Positions 1 to 9,921 of a stretch of 64,000 bases of DNA are shown here, one piece after another. Position 1 is the stretch's first letter, and each line of letters begins with the position of its first letter. Below the pieces are notes generated by a model. It had not been told where the DNA came from. It saw only the letters and a list, made by a program, of their open reading frames with translations, and made no database searches. The stretch is from NCBI RefSeq assembly GCF_900460065.1, contig NZ_UAVD01000025.1, positions 62,001-126,000 on the forward strand, written 5' to 3'. Both the position numbers and the translations under genes were made by a program. The DNA comes from Streptomyces griseus (GTDB lineage: Bacteria > Actinomycetota > Actinomycetes > Streptomycetales > Streptomycetaceae).

Positions 1-2175
1 GACGACCAGCGCGATGGCGGACGCCGCCCACACCGCGCCGGTGGAGAGCCGGGAGACGCCCTCGTCGATGCCGTGCCGGATGAGGACCGGCAGCAGCAGG
101 CCCATGCCGGCGTCGACGGCGACGAGCCCGAGGCTGATCAGCAGGACCGCGCCGAAGCCGCGCAGCAGCCGGCGCAGCCCGTAGGAGTCCTCCGGTCGCA
201 CGGCGGCGGTCTCGTCGACCTCGGGGGTGTCGGTGGCGGGCGGCAGGGCCTCGACCTGGGCGAGCAGCTCGGGCGTCGCGGGCATGCCCGCGACGGTGGT
301 GTCCCGCTCCTCCTCCTCGCGGATCCAGAGTGCGGGGGTGATGCCGCGCTCCGCGTCGAACTCGGCGTCCAGCTCCTCCTGGAGCGCGCGGTCGTCCTCG
401 GGGTCCGTCGCGGTGCGCAGCGGGCGGTGGCCGGGCGAGGCGCCGCCCAGCTCGTCGGGGTCGGTGAGGAGGCGGCGGTAGAGGGCGGAGGTGCGCTCCA
501 GCTCCTCGTGGGTGCCGATCGCGGCGAGTTTCCCGCCGTCCAGGACGGCGATGCGGTCGGCGAGCTGGAGGGTGGAGCGGCGGTGGGCGATGAGGAGTGT
601 GGTGCGACCCGCCATCACCTGCTTGAGGGCCTCGTGGATCTCGTGCTCGACCCGGGCGTCGACGGCGGAGGTCGCGTCGTCGAGGAGGAGGAGCCGGGGG
701 TCGGTGAGGATGGCGCGGGCGAGGGCGACGCGCTGGCGCTGGCCGCCGGAGAGGGTGAGCCCGTGCTCGCCGACGGTGGTGTCGTACCCCTCGGGCAGGT
801 CGGCGATGAACCCGTCGGCCTGGGCGGCGCGGGCGGCCTGTTCGATCTGCTCCTGGGTGGCGCCGGGGAAGCCGTAGGCGATGTTGGCGCGGATGGTGTC
901 GGAGAACAGGAAACTGTCTTCGGGGACGAGTCCGATGGCGGAGCGCAGGGACGCCTGGGTCAGCTCGCGGACGTCGTGGCCGCCGATGAGGACGGCCCCG
1001 TGGGAGACGTCGTAGAAGCGGGGCAGCAGGAGCGAGACGGTGGACTTGCCGCTGCCGGACGCGCCGACGACGGCGACGGTCTCGCCGGGCTCCACGGTGA
1101 GCGAGAACCCGTCGAGGACGGGCCGCTCCTCGTCGTACCCGAAGCGGACGTCGTCGAACTCGATGCCGGCCGGGGCGTCGGCGGGCAGTTCCTTCGTGCC
1201 GTCCCGCAGGGAGGGCTCGGTGTCGATGAGCTCCAGGACGCGTTCCACACCGGCCCGGGCCTGCTGGCCGACGGTGAGGACCATGGCGAGCATCCGGACG
1301 GGTCCGACGAGCTGGGCCAGGTAGGTGGAGAAGGCGACGAACGTGCCGAGGGTGATCTCGCCCCGGGTGGCCAGCCAGCCGCCGAGGGCGAGCATGGCGA
1401 CCTGGCCGAGCGCGGGCACCGCCTGGAGGGCCGGGGTGTAGCGGGAGTTCAGCCGGATGGTGCGCAGCCGTCCGGCGAACAGCCGGCGGCCGACCTCGCG
1501 GAGCTTGCCGGTCTCCTGGTCCTCCTGGCCGAAGCCCTTGACGACCCGGACCCCGGAGACGGCCCCGTCGACGACTCCGGCGACGGCGGCGGCCTGGCTC
1601 TGGGCGTACCAGGTGGCGGGGAAGAGGCGGGCACGGGAGCGGCGGGCGATGACCCAGAGGGCGGGGGCGACGGCGAGGGCGACGAGGGTCAGGGGCAGCG
1701 AGAGCCACGCCATGATCACCAGGGAGATGAGGAAGAGGAGGACGTTCCCGATGGTCATCGGGAGCATGAACAGCAGGCCCTGGATCAGCTGGAGGTCGCT
1801 GGTGGCGCGGCCGACGACCTGGCCGGTGGAGAGCTCGTCCTGCCGTTTCCCGTCGAGCCGGGTGATCGTCGTGTACATGTCCGTACGCAGGTCGTGCTGG
1901 ACGTCCAGGGCGAGCCGGCCGCCGTAGTACCTGCGGATGTAGGTGGCTATGTAGACGAGGACGGCCGCGCCGATGAGCAGCCCGGTCCAGACGGCGAGGG
2001 AGCGGGTGTGGTCGGTGACCACGTCGTCGATGATCACCTTGGTGATGAGCGGCACGAGGGCCATGACGGCCATGCCGACGAGCGACGAGCCGAGGGCGAG
2101 CACGACGTTGCGCCGGTACCGCCACGCGTACCCGGTCAGCCGCCGGCCCCACCCCTGTTGCTCTGCGCCCGTCAC
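1..2175 (-). CDS. Tandem ABC exporter (TMD-NBD-TMD...), 3' truncated by window edge
   Basis: Membrane ABC exporter of unknown substrate. The 725 visible residues contain a first six-helix transmembrane domain (about residues 20-320), a complete nucleotide-binding domain (Walker A GASGSGKST, signature LSGGQRQR, Walker B RLLLLDDATSA), a charged linker, then the start of a second transmembrane domain that runs off the window. This indicates a single-chain protein of the type with two fused half-transporters, about 1,200 residues in Streptomyces. The start is GTG at 2175, preceded by GGGAGG at a good distance. NBD1 keeps its catalytic motifs; whether NBD2 is degenerate cannot be seen. No neighbour indicates a substrate. 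Family confidence is high, function unknown. Confidence 0.93.
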   Translation of the reverse strand, partial: MTGAEQQGWGRRLTGYAWRYRRNVVLALGSSLVGMAVMALVPLITKVIIDDVVTDHTRSLAVWTGLLIGAAVLVYIATYIRRYYGGRLALDVQHDLRTDMYTTITRLDGKRQDELSTGQVVGRATSDLQLIQGLLFMLPMTIGNVLLFLISLVIMAWLSLPLTLVALAVAPALWVIARRSRARLFPATWYAQSQAAAVAGVVDGAVSGVRVVKGFGQEDQETGKLREVGRRLFAGRLRTIRLNSRYTPALQAVPALGQVAMLALGGWLATRGEITLGTFVAFSTYLAQLVGPVRMLAMVLTVGQQARAGVERVLELIDTEPSLRDGTKELPADAPAGIEFDDVRFGYDEERPVLDGFSLTVEPGETVAVVGASGSGKSTVSLLLPRFYDVSHGAVLIGGHDVRELTQASLRSAIGLVPEDSFLFSDTIRANIAYGFPGATQEQIEQAARAAQADGFIADLPEGYDTTVGEHGLTLSGGQRQRVALARAILTDPRLLLLDDATSAVDARVEHEIHEALKQVMAGRTTLLIAHRRSTLQLADRIAVLDGGKLAAIGTHEELERTSALYRRLLTDPDELGGASPGHRPLRTATDPEDDRALQEELDAEFDAERGITPALWIREEEERDTTVAGMPATPELLAQVEALPPATDTPEVDETAAVRPEDSYGLRRLLRGFGAVLLISLGLVAVDAGMGLLLPVLIRHGIDEGVSRLSTGAVWAASAIALVV

Positions 2176-2470
2176 GCGTTGCCTCCCGTTTCGGCCCGTC
2201 CGCCGGCCTGTCGCTGATCCAACTGTTCCACCGGTGGCCGGGGCCGCATCCCGTGCGCGTCCCGTCCGGAGCCCGCCGTCGGACCTCGCCCACCGCAAGG
2301 CACCAACGCCCGGGGCTGCGGATTTCATCCCGCCGCAACAAGCCGCAACAAAGGGGGCGGGAGACGGGACCGGGGTCCCGGGACCGGTTCGCCGCCCCGG
2401 CACGGTGGGTAGTCATCCGCGGCGGCACCGGCGGCCTCCCCGCCGGACGGCACCCGAAGGGGCGGGAACC
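2176..2470. other. Divergent intergenic region
   Basis: About 295 bp between the ABC exporter (leftward) and a small rightward gene. It should hold both promoters. The only structure I see is a tandem 10-base repeat GCCGCAACAA at 2332-2351, directly before a G-run. No credible coding frame. Confidence 0.5.
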
Positions 2471-2836
2471 ATGGCGATCGACCGGCTCACCGAGGCCCAC
2501 CGCTGCGGACGGCTCTACGCGGCGCTCGCCGCGCTGGAACGTCTCGGCGAGGGCGCGCACCACTCCCTGGGGAGGCCCGGGACACGGCGGCAGGTGTCCA
2601 CCGAGCCGCGCAAGCACCTGACCGTGCACCTGTGGCAGGCGGGCCGGTATCTGGCCGCCGCCGCCGGGCGGGGCGAGGGTCCCGCCGCCGCGGTGGTGTT
2701 CCGGCAGCTGCCGGATCTGCTCCCGCTGCGCCGGGAGCTGCCCGGGGAGATCCGGGACCCGGCGGAGCGGGCCCGCTTCCAGGAGGGCGTCCAGGAGCAG
2801 GAGGCAGCGATCGGGAAGGCGCTCGCGGAGCTGTGA
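2471..2836 (+). CDS. Small conserved-type hypothetical protein (121 aa)
   Basis: Soluble, mostly helical 121-residue protein, start ATG at 2471 after GGGCGGGAACC. I do not recognise a defined family with confidence. The N-terminal stretch AHRCGRLYAALAALERL, then a basic segment and a later GRYLAAAAGRGEG/VVFRQLPDLLP segment, recall in order the C-terminal helical part of Csd1/Cas8c (usually Y-x-CGRLxAxLExxQ, then a P-x-x-VFPxLL segment). There are no cas genes or repeats nearby. The similarity may be chance or a distant stand-alone relative. It is followed by a strong hairpin terminator and convergent with the TPP enzyme gene. Confidence 0.7.
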   Translation: MAIDRLTEAHRCGRLYAALAALERLGEGAHHSLGRPGTRRQVSTEPRKHLTVHLWQAGRYLAAAAGRGEGPAAAVVFRQLPDLLPLRRELPGEIRDPAERARFQEGVQEQEAAIGKALAEL

Positions 2837-2839
2837 GCG

Positions 2840-2870
2840 GGCGGGCGCCCGGGTGACCGGGGCGCCCGCC
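2840..2870. terminator. Bidirectional hairpin terminator
   Basis: A perfect 11-bp stem (GGCGGGCGCCC / GGGCGCCCGCC) with a 9-base loop sits 4 bases after the stop of the 121-aa gene and about 20 bases past the stop of the convergent TPP enzyme gene. Confidence 0.7.
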
Positions 2871-2890
2871 GCCGGCTCACGCGCGCCGGC

Positions 2891-4573
2891 CTACAGGTGC
2901 GTCGGCTCGAACATCCGCAGCAGGGCCGGGAGGACGACCACGGACGGGCCCGGGGCCGCCAGCGCCTTGCCGAGGTCGGCGGCGAGGGACTCCGGTGTCG
3001 TACGGACGGCCGGTACGCCGAAGGACTCGGCGAGCGCCACGAAGTCCGGGCGGGACAGCTCGGTGGCGGTGGCCTCGCCGAAGGCTCCCGTCATGTACTC
3101 GCGCAGGATGCCGTAGCCGCCGTCGTCGACGATCAGCCAGGTCAGCGGCAGGTCGTACTGGCGGGCGGTGGCCAGCTCCGCGATGGAGTACATCGCGCCG
3201 CCGTCGCCGGAGACCGCGAGCACGGGCTTCGTCGGGTCGGCGGCGGCGGCCCCGATGGCCGCCGGGAAGCCGTAGCCGAGGCCGCCCGCGCCCTGGGCGG
3301 AGTGCATGGTGTTGGGGCGGCGCGCGTCGAACGCGGACCAGGCCCAGTACGCCAGGATCGTCATGTCCCAGAAGCTGGGCGCGGTGTCGGGCAGCGCCTC
3401 GCGGACGGCGGCGAGCACCTGCTGTTCGAGGGTCAGCTCCTGGGCGTCGATCCGGACCCGTACCTTCTCCAGCACCGTACGCACGCGCTCGGCGGCGCCC
3501 GGGTCCTCGCGGCGCTCCACCGCCTCCAGCAGGTCGGCCAGCGCCTCGCGGGCGTCGGAGTGGATGCCGAGGGCGGGGTGGTTGGACTCCAGCTTCCCGG
3601 CGTCCGCCTCGATCTGGATCACCCGGCCGCGCGGGCGGAAGGTGTGGTAGTTCGAGGAGAGTTCGCCGAGGCCGGAGCCGACGACGAGGAGGACGTCCGC
3701 GTCCTCCAGGAAGTCGGTGGTGTGCCGGTCCTCCAGCCAGGAGCGCAGCGAGAGCGGGTGCTCCCAGGGGAACGCCCCCTTGCCGCCGAAGGTGGTCACC
3801 ACGGGGGCGTCGATCCGCTCGGCCAGCGCGCGCAGCTTGCCGGAGGCGTCGGAGCGTACGACTCCGCCGCCCGCGATGATCACGGGCCGTTCGGCGTTGG
3901 ACAGCAGGTGGGCGGCGGTGATCGTCAGCTCGGGGCGCGGGTAGAGCTCGCGCGGGGTGGCGTCCATGGCGCTGACGACCGGCAGCGTGGTCTCGGCCAG
4001 CAGCACGTCCTGCGGGATCTCCACCCAGACCGGGCCGTGCGGGGCGGTCAGGGCGGACTCCCAGGCGGCGGCGACGGCGGAGGGGATCTGCGAGGCGGAC
4101 CGCACGGTGTGCACGGACTTCACGATGTCGCGGACGGAGGCCTGCTGGTCGCGCAGCTCGTGGAGATAGCCGTGCCGCCCGCCGCCGAGCCCCGCCGTGG
4201 GGATCTGGCTGGAGATGGCGAGGACGGGCGCGGAGGCGGCGGCGGCCTCCTGGAGGGCGGCGAGCGAGGTCAGCGCCCCGGGCCCGGTGGACAGGAGCAG
4301 CGGGGCGACCTCGCCGGTGATCCGGCCGTACGCGTCGGCGGCGAACCCCGCGTTGTTCTCGACGCGGAGTCCGACGTAGCGGAGGGAGGAGCGGCGCAGC
4401 GCGTCGAACATGCCGAGCGCGTGCTGACCGGGCAGGCCGAAGACGGTGGTCGCGCCGAGCCCCTGGAGGGACTCGACGACGAGGTCACCGCCGTTGCGGC
4501 CGGCCGGCGGGTTCAGTACGGCGGCGGCCTGGGCGGCGGTGAGCTGCGGCCGGTCGTCGTGGTCGTGGCTCAC
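2891..4573 (-). CDS. Thiamine-diphosphate-dependent enzyme, acetolactate-synthase fold
   Basis: A 560-residue enzyme of the acetolactate synthase / benzoylformate decarboxylase superfamily, cytoplasmic. The N-terminal PYR domain has the conserved activating Glu (E72 in [16 protein letters not shown]). The central domain carries the Rossmann-like VIIAGGGV segment. The C-terminal PP domain has [10 protein letters not shown], the start of the ThDP Mg2+ motif. Where most members have NN at the end of that motif this protein has DDGGYG, so Asp would supply the second metal ligand. Its ATG overlaps the ureohydrolase stop by four bases, so the two are translationally coupled. The neighbours (ureohydrolase, Na+ symporter, PucR) suggest catabolism of a guanidino or keto compound. 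The reaction cannot be deduced. True acetolactate synthase is unlikely because no regulatory subunit is nearby. Confidence 0.88.
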   Translation of the reverse strand: MSHDHDDRPQLTAAQAAAVLNPPAGRNGGDLVVESLQGLGATTVFGLPGQHALGMFDALRRSSLRYVGLRVENNAGFAADAYGRITGEVAPLLLSTGPGALTSLAALQEAAAASAPVLAISSQIPTAGLGGGRHGYLHELRDQQASVRDIVKSVHTVRSASQIPSAVAAAWESALTAPHGPVWVEIPQDVLLAETTLPVVSAMDATPRELYPRPELTITAAHLLSNAERPVIIAGGGVVRSDASGKLRALAERIDAPVVTTFGGKGAFPWEHPLSLRSWLEDRHTTDFLEDADVLLVVGSGLGELSSNYHTFRPRGRVIQIEADAGKLESNHPALGIHSDAREALADLLEAVERREDPGAAERVRTVLEKVRVRIDAQELTLEQQVLAAVREALPDTAPSFWDMTILAYWAWSAFDARRPNTMHSAQGAGGLGYGFPAAIGAAAADPTKPVLAVSGDGGAMYSIAELATARQYDLPLTWLIVDDGGYGILREYMTGAFGEATATELSRPDFVALAESFGVPAVRTTPESLAADLGKALAAPGPSVVVLPALLRMFEPTHL

Positions 4574-5559
4574 TTGGCGTCCTCGGCTTCCTTCGCTTCC
4601 CGCTGCGCGGCGATCTGCCGGGACATGATCGTCGTCAGCTCGTACGCGGCGTGCGAGGCGGCCACGGAGGTGATCTCGGCGTGGTCGTACGCCGGGGCGA
4701 CCTCGACCAGGTCGGCGGAGACCAGGTGGCAGGAGGAGAGGCCGCGCAGGATCTCCAGCAGTTCGCGGGAGGTGAGGCCGCCGGCCTCGGGGGTGCCGGT
4801 GCCGGGGGCGTGCGCCGGGTCCAGGACGTCGATGTCGATGGAGATGTAGAGCGGCCGGTCGCCGATGCGCCCGCGCAGCTGGTCGGCGATCTCGTCGACG
4901 CCGCGCCGCATGACGTCGGCGGAGGTGACGATGCCGAAGCCCATCTTCTCGTCGTCGGTCAGGTCCTGCTTGCCGTAGAGCGGGCCGCGGGTGCCGACGT
5001 GGGAGAGGGCGGAGGTGTCGAGGATGCCCTCCTCGACGGCCCGGCGGAACGGGGTGCCGTGGGTGTACTCGGCGCCGAAGTAGGTGTCCCAGGTGTCCAG
5101 GTGCGCGTCGAAGTGGAGCAGGGCGACGGGCCCGTGCTTCTTGGCGACGGAGCGCAGCAGGGGCAGGGCGATGGTGTGGTCGCCGCCGAGGGTCATCAGG
5201 CGTGCGCCGGTGCCCAGCAGGTCGTCGGCCGCGCCCTCGATGGTCTCGACGGCCTCGTTGATGTTGAACGGGTTCGCCGCGATGTCGCCGGCGTCGGCGA
5301 CCTGCGCGAGGGCGAACGGGGAGGCGTCCTGCGCCGGGTTGTACGGGCGCAGCAGCCGGGAGGCCTCACGGATGGCGTTGCCGCCGAAGCGGGCGCCGGG
5401 GCGGTAGGAGACCCCGGTGTCGAAGGGCACGCCGACCACGGCGACGTCGGTGCGGCCGACCTCGTCGAGCCGGGGCAGCCGGGCGAACGTCGCGGGCCCG
5501 GCGTACCGCGGGACGCGGGAGGAGTCGATGGGGCCGCGCGGCGCGTCGGTGCTGCTCAT
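4570..5559 (-). CDS. Ureohydrolase (agmatinase / guanidinobutyrase family)
   Basis: A 329-residue manganese ureohydrolase that cleaves a guanidino compound to an amine plus urea in the cytosol. Binuclear-metal motifs are complete: [15 protein letters not shown], and [19 protein letters not shown]. The latter also carries the GTGTPE segment typical of agmatinase-like enzymes rather than arginases. The start is ATG at 5559 with GGAAAGG upstream. The gene is coupled by a 4-base overlap to the downstream TPP enzyme and lies about 130 bp after the sodium symporter gene on the same strand, so the three look like one transcription unit. Annotation as agmatinase (SpeB) is conventional, but substrates such as 4-guanidinobutyrate are equally compatible with what can be seen. 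Confidence 0.93.
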   Translation of the reverse strand: MSSTDAPRGPIDSSRVPRYAGPATFARLPRLDEVGRTDVAVVGVPFDTGVSYRPGARFGGNAIREASRLLRPYNPAQDASPFALAQVADAGDIAANPFNINEAVETIEGAADDLLGTGARLMTLGGDHTIALPLLRSVAKKHGPVALLHFDAHLDTWDTYFGAEYTHGTPFRRAVEEGILDTSALSHVGTRGPLYGKQDLTDDEKMGFGIVTSADVMRRGVDEIADQLRGRIGDRPLYISIDIDVLDPAHAPGTGTPEAGGLTSRELLEILRGLSSCHLVSADLVEVAPAYDHAEITSVAASHAAYELTTIMSRQIAAQREAKEAEDAK

Positions 5560-5609
5560 GGGGTGTGCCTTTCCTTCGGTTTCGTACGGTGTCAAGTGTG
5601 CGGTCTTCT

Positions 5610-5774
5610 CAGCCCGTGCGGCGACGCTCAGCCCGTGCGGCCGCATCAAGCCCGTCCGGCGATTGAGGACGCCTTTGAGCCCGGCCCAACTCAGCCCGTG
5701 CGGCGATTGAGGACATCGGTGGGCTCGGCCGGATCCGGCGCAGGGGTTCCGTCCTCGAACGCCGGACGCGCTGG
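5610..5774. repeat. Cluster of Streptomyces-type intergenic repeats (AGCCCGTSCGGCGATTGAGGAC)
   Basis: At least four same-direction copies or part-copies of a roughly 22-base element begin at 5610, 5629, 5647 and 5692. An inverted, degenerate copy (GTCCTCGAACGCCGGACGCG) lies at 5751-5770, so the last direct copy and the inverted one can pair in a hairpin. The copy at 5691-5714 supplies the stop codon and last seven residues (VLNRRTG) of the symporter. Such units are widespread between Streptomyces genes; their role is unclear. Confidence 0.75.
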
Positions 5775-7211
5775 GTTGCCCGCGAGGCGTTCGCGCCACG
5801 CCGCAAGCACGGCCGCGTCCGTCGGCGGCGTGGCCAGCGAGACGACCACGTACACGGTCAGCGACGCCAGCAGCCCGTAGTAGATCGGCTGGTTGGCCAG
5901 AATCCCGTAGTGCCCCATCAGCCCGATCACCGCGAGACCCCCCACGCAGACCGCCGACAGCGCCCCGGCCGCCGTGCCGCGCCGCCACAGCAGCCCGCCG
6001 ATGATCGGCACGAGCAGCCCGCCGACCAGCAGGTTGTACGCGACGGTGAGCGCCTCGACCACGTCGTTGAGCGCGATGGCGATGAGGATGACGCCGATGC
6101 CCATGATCAGGATGAAGGCCCGGTTCCCCTTGACCTCGTCGACCTCTTCGTGCGGCCCCTCGCCGCCCGCGCCCCGGCCGACCACCCCGCGGATCCGGGA
6201 CCAGATGTCGTTGTTGGCGACGGTGGCGCAGGCGATCAGCGCACCGGAGGAGGTCGACATCACGGCGGCCAGCGCGGCGGCGAGCACCAGTCCGCGCACG
6301 CCGACCGGCAGCTCGTCCTTGACGATCGTCGCGAAGGCGGAGTCCGGGCTCGCCAGGTCCGGGTACATCACCTTGGCGGCGGTGCCGATGACGGCCCCGG
6401 CGATGGCGTAGACGAGGCAGTACGTACCGGCGACCGTGCCGCCCCAGCGCGCCGTCCTGTCGCTGCGCGCGGTGAAGACGCGCTGCCAGATGTCCTGCCC
6501 GATGAGCATGCCGAACGTGTAGATCAGGACGTACGTGAAGATCGTCTCGCCGCCGATGCCGAGCGGGTCGAAGTACTCGGTGGGCAGCTGGGCCTTCATC
6601 TCGCCGAAGCCGCCCGCCTTGACGACGGCGATCGGCAGCAGGAGCAGCAGCACCCCGATGGTCTTGACGACGAACTGGACCATGTCGGTGAGCGTGATCG
6701 ACCACATGCCGCCGAGCGTCGAGTACGCGACGACGATCGTGCCGCCGAGGACGATGGCGACGGTGCGGTTCACATCGAAGAGGACGTCGAAGATGGTGGC
6801 GTACGCGATGGTCGAGGTGACCGCGAGCATCAGGGTGTACGCCCACATCACGACGCCGGAGATGATCCCGGCCCGGCCGCCGTAGCGCAGGTCGAGCATC
6901 TCGGAGACGGTGTAGACCTTCAGCCGGGCGATCCGCGCGGAGAAGAAGACGGACAGGGCGAGGAGCCCGAGGCCGATGGTGAAGACCATCCACGCGCCGG
7001 AGAGGCCGTACTGGTAGCCGAGCCCGACACCGCCGATGGTGGACGCGCCGCCGAGGACGATCGCGGCCATGGTGCCGGAGTACATCCCCGGCCCGAGGCG
7101 GCGGCCCGCGACGAGGAACTCGCTCTTCGACTTGGCGCGGCGCATGCCCCACCAGCCCATGGCCAGCATGCCGGCCAGATAGGCGACGATCACGGCGTAG
7201 TCGACAGCCAT
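5691..7211 (-). CDS. Sodium:solute symporter (SSS family)
   Basis: A 506-residue integral membrane permease of the SSS family, importing a small solute with Na+. It has about 13 hydrophobic helices with family features such as [19 protein letters not shown] near the N-terminus and the [13 protein letters not shown] segment between helices. The start is ATG at 7211, with GGAGGGAA upstream. It is read away from the PucR regulator across a 103-bp divergent promoter region and precedes the ureohydrolase and TPP enzyme genes. It probably imports the compound they degrade, with PucR as controller; the substrate (polyamine, guanidino compound or ureide) is inference. The C-terminal tail is unusual because its last residues are encoded by a dispersed intergenic repeat. 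Confidence 0.92.
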   Translation of the reverse strand: MAVDYAVIVAYLAGMLAMGWWGMRRAKSKSEFLVAGRRLGPGMYSGTMAAIVLGGASTIGGVGLGYQYGLSGAWMVFTIGLGLLALSVFFSARIARLKVYTVSEMLDLRYGGRAGIISGVVMWAYTLMLAVTSTIAYATIFDVLFDVNRTVAIVLGGTIVVAYSTLGGMWSITLTDMVQFVVKTIGVLLLLLPIAVVKAGGFGEMKAQLPTEYFDPLGIGGETIFTYVLIYTFGMLIGQDIWQRVFTARSDRTARWGGTVAGTYCLVYAIAGAVIGTAAKVMYPDLASPDSAFATIVKDELPVGVRGLVLAAALAAVMSTSSGALIACATVANNDIWSRIRGVVGRGAGGEGPHEEVDEVKGNRAFILIMGIGVILIAIALNDVVEALTVAYNLLVGGLLVPIIGGLLWRRGTAAGALSAVCVGGLAVIGLMGHYGILANQPIYYGLLASLTVYVVVSLATPPTDAAVLAAWRERLAGNPARPAFEDGTPAPDPAEPTDVLNRRTG

Positions 7212-7314
7212 GGGCTTCCCTCCGTCTCGCGGAACAGATGTACGTGCGAGGAAGACGGTAGGTGGCCGAAAGCCGACGCTGAAGTGTACGTTTCCTCCCA
7301 TCGCGACGCACTGA

Positions 7315-8946
7315 ATGGATGAACCGTCCATGCCGAACTCCGCCACGGGCGCCTCGCAGCCGACTCCGCCGGCCGGCCCGCCGACCCCGCCCATCCCGCT
7401 GGCGGAGCTCCTGGCCCGGGAGGAGCTGGGCCTGCGCCTGATCGCGGGCCCGGCCGAGGCCGATCTGCTCTGGGTGCACACGTCGGAGATGGCCGACCCC
7501 TATCCGTACCTCCTCGGCGGCGAACTGCTGCTGAGCGCGGGCGTGCTGCTGACGGACCCGGACCACTACGTCGGCCGACTGGTGGAGGCGGGGGCGGCGG
7601 CGCTGGGATTCGGGGTGCGGCCGGTGCACGAGACGGTGCCCCGGGCCCTGATCGAGGCGTGCGACCGGGAGGGGCTGCCGCTGCTGGAGGTGGGGCCGAA
7701 GACCCCGTTCACCGCGATCGCGCGGGCGGTCTGGCGGCTGATGGCCGAGGCGCGCCACCGCGAGCTGCGCCGGGTGACCCGCGCCCAGCAGGCGCTGGCG
7801 ACGGCGGCGGCCCGCCCCGACCCCGTAGCGGCGGTCCTGCACCAGCTCGCGACGCAGCTCGGCGGCCGGGCGGTGCTGCTGACGGCACGGGGCGAGGAGG
7901 TGCACGCGGCGGGCCGCGCCCCGGTCGAGGAGGTGCGCGCGGCGGGCCGCCGCCCGGACCAGGAGGCGGCGGGCGCCCTGATCCGGCTGGCCCGGGTGGT
8001 CGCCCGCGAACGCCCCGGCTCCCCGTCCTCGGCCACCGACACCCACGGCGGTACCCACCTGTCCGCGTACGCGCTGGGCGGCGGTCAGGGCCTGGTCCTG
8101 GCGCTGGCGACCCGGGGACGGGAGTCCGGCGACCACACGGTGGCGGGCATCGCGGTGGTCCTGCTCTCCCTGCTGGCCGCCCCCCACCAGGGCGCGGACG
8201 CGGCGGGCCGGTCGGCGGCCCTGGTCCGCATGCTCCTGGGCGCCTCCCCGGCCGAGGTGGCGCCGCTCCTGGGCTCCACCGACCCGGACGCCTCCACCGG
8301 CTCCTGGACGGTCGTCCACGCCCGCCGCGCGGACGGCGCCCCGGCGGACGCCCTGACGGCCGGGGCGCTGGGCGCGTCGCTGGGCACCGCCCTGGTCGAC
8401 GCGGGACGCGGGCCCGGCGAGGCGGTACGGCTCCTGCTGCCGGGCGGCGGAGAGGGGCCGGCGGCGGGCGACGAGCCCCGGAACGGCGATCCCGCGGCGC
8501 CCGCGGCTCCCCCCGGGCGGGGCTCACCGCCCGGGGGGATCCGGCTCACCCCGCAGCCCGGCTGGACGCTGGGCGCGTCCGCCCCCACCCCGGTCACCGC
8601 TCTCGACACCGCCGACGCCCTGGCCGCCCGTGCCCTGGCCCACGCACGGGCGACCCGGTCCCCGCTGACGGTGGACTCCCCCACGAGGGGCCTCGCCGCG
8701 CTGGTCCCGCCCGAACAGGCCGCCGCCCACGCCCGCGCCCTCCTCGCCCCGCTCACCGCGCCGCTGGCCGAGACCCTGCGCTGCTGGCTCTCCCTCCACG
8801 GCAGTTGGGACCGTACGGCGGTGGCCCTCGGCGTCCACCGCAACACCGTGCGCCAACGCATCGGGCGGTGCGGGGAGTTGCTGGGCGCGGACCTGGACGA
8901 CATGGACGTACGGACGGAGTTGTGGTTCGCGCTGCGGCAGGGGTGA
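7315..8946 (+). CDS. PucR-family transcriptional regulator
   Basis: A 543-residue regulator. The N-terminal PucR-type sensor domain (about residues 25-145) has [15 protein letters not shown] and a REGLPLLEV segment. A long GAF-like middle region with Pro/Gly-rich linkers follows. The C-terminal helix-turn-helix ([30 protein letters not shown]) is the hallmark PucR HTH_30 domain. ATG 7315 and ATG 7330 are both possible; 7330 has a better-placed GGATGA. It is divergent from the symporter-ureohydrolase-TPP gene set and is the obvious candidate for its control. PucR proteins elsewhere regulate purine/ureide, proline, GABA and polyamine catabolism in response to the substrate; here that is inference. 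Confidence 0.92.
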   Translation: MDEPSMPNSATGASQPTPPAGPPTPPIPLAELLAREELGLRLIAGPAEADLLWVHTSEMADPYPYLLGGELLLSAGVLLTDPDHYVGRLVEAGAAALGFGVRPVHETVPRALIEACDREGLPLLEVGPKTPFTAIARAVWRLMAEARHRELRRVTRAQQALATAAARPDPVAAVLHQLATQLGGRAVLLTARGEEVHAAGRAPVEEVRAAGRRPDQEAAGALIRLARVVARERPGSPSSATDTHGGTHLSAYALGGGQGLVLALATRGRESGDHTVAGIAVVLLSLLAAPHQGADAAGRSAALVRMLLGASPAEVAPLLGSTDPDASTGSWTVVHARRADGAPADALTAGALGASLGTALVDAGRGPGEAVRLLLPGGGEGPAAGDEPRNGDPAAPAAPPGRGSPPGGIRLTPQPGWTLGASAPTPVTALDTADALAARALAHARATRSPLTVDSPTRGLAALVPPEQAAAHARALLAPLTAPLAETLRCWLSLHGSWDRTAVALGVHRNTVRQRIGRCGELLGADLDDMDVRTELWFALRQG

Positions 8947-9042
8947 GCCGGGGCGGTACGGGGCGAGGGGCACCGCGGCACTCCGCCCGGGGAAGCGGAC
9001 GGCCGGATGCCCCGGGCGGGTCGGCGCACTACCCTCGCGCCC

Positions 9043-9894
9043 ATGCCTCCCGTCGTGCGACGCACCCTGTCCCCCATCGAGACCCCCCGGGCGCTGCGCG
9101 CGCTCGGCGTGTGGACCCCGGCCGACGCCCCGGCGGGGAGCCTGCACCCCGGGGACGTGGGCTGGCTGCTGCGCCACGCGGACGCGACGGTCCACCTCTG
9201 GGTCGACGCCCGGGGCGCGGGACGGCCCGACCCCCGGCTCGACCCCCGGCACGACGCCGCGGCGCCCGTCGCGGTGGGGTTCCTCGACGGGCGCGTGCTC
9301 CGGGTGACGGCCGCGCCCGACGCGGATCTCGGGGCGCTCGCGGCGGACGCGCAGGAGTTGCTCGTACCGGGCAACGACTGGTCCGACGGCCTGCCCGTAC
9401 CGGGGTGGCGCCCCGACCTGAAGGAGAGCCGGCTCGTCCTGTCCTGGACCCCGGAACCGGTGACCACCCGCGCCGAACCGGTCGGCGAACCCGACGCGGC
9501 CGACCGGGTGCTGGTGCACCGGGCGGCTTTCCCGGGGTCGAAGTTCGCCCTGAAGCACTGGGAGGCGATGCGGGCCTCCCCGGCGGGCCACCTGGCCGTG
9601 GAGACGCTCGTCCGCACCCCCGCCGGAGACCCCGCCGCAGCCGCGACCGGCTGGTTCGCGGGCGCGGGCCGGTGCGGCCTGCTCGAACCGGTCGGCACCC
9701 ACCCGGACCACCGCGGCCACGGCTACGGCCGCGACGCCGTACGGGGCGCGTGCGCGGCACTCGCCGACCGGGGCGCGAGCGCGGTGGCCGTCCTGACGCC
9801 GGCCTCCGACGAGGCGGCGGTGGCGCTCTACACGTCGGCCGGGTTCACCGTCCTGCGCGAGTACCGCGACTGGAAGCGCCCCGACCGGGGGTGA
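9043..9894 (+). CDS. GNAT-family N-acetyltransferase
   Basis: A 283-residue protein with a C-terminal GNAT domain. Motif A for acetyl-CoA is GLLEPVGTHPDHRGHGYGRDAV (V-x-HPxxRGxGxG), and the motif B region is ALYTSAGF. The N-terminal 150 residues have no motif I recognise. I prefer ATG 9043 over the in-frame ATG 9007: the bases before it (CACTACCCTCGCGCCC) look like a -10 element about 10 bases upstream of a leaderless start, common in Streptomyces. Substrate unknown. It is convergent with the secreted beta-propeller gene. Confidence 0.88.
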   Translation: MPPVVRRTLSPIETPRALRALGVWTPADAPAGSLHPGDVGWLLRHADATVHLWVDARGAGRPDPRLDPRHDAAAPVAVGFLDGRVLRVTAAPDADLGALAADAQELLVPGNDWSDGLPVPGWRPDLKESRLVLSWTPEPVTTRAEPVGEPDAADRVLVHRAAFPGSKFALKHWEAMRASPAGHLAVETLVRTPAGDPAAAATGWFAGAGRCGLLEPVGTHPDHRGHGYGRDAVRGACAALADRGASAVAVLTPASDEAAVALYTSAGFTVLREYRDWKRPDRG

Positions 9895-9921
9895 ACCCCG
9901 CCTCTTCGGCGGAACGCCGGG

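Noticed and set aside
73..2217. Long rightward open frame opposite the ABC exporter
   Set aside because: Its protein is Gly/Asp/Glu/Arg-rich without motifs, while the other strand has complete Walker motifs; it is a shadow frame caused by high GC.
5560..8319. Extended leftward frame upstream of the ureohydrolase (total 1,249 residues)
   Set aside because: Only the C-terminal 329 residues are homologous to anything; the Arg/His-rich remainder overlaps the symporter and PucR genes in wrong frames.
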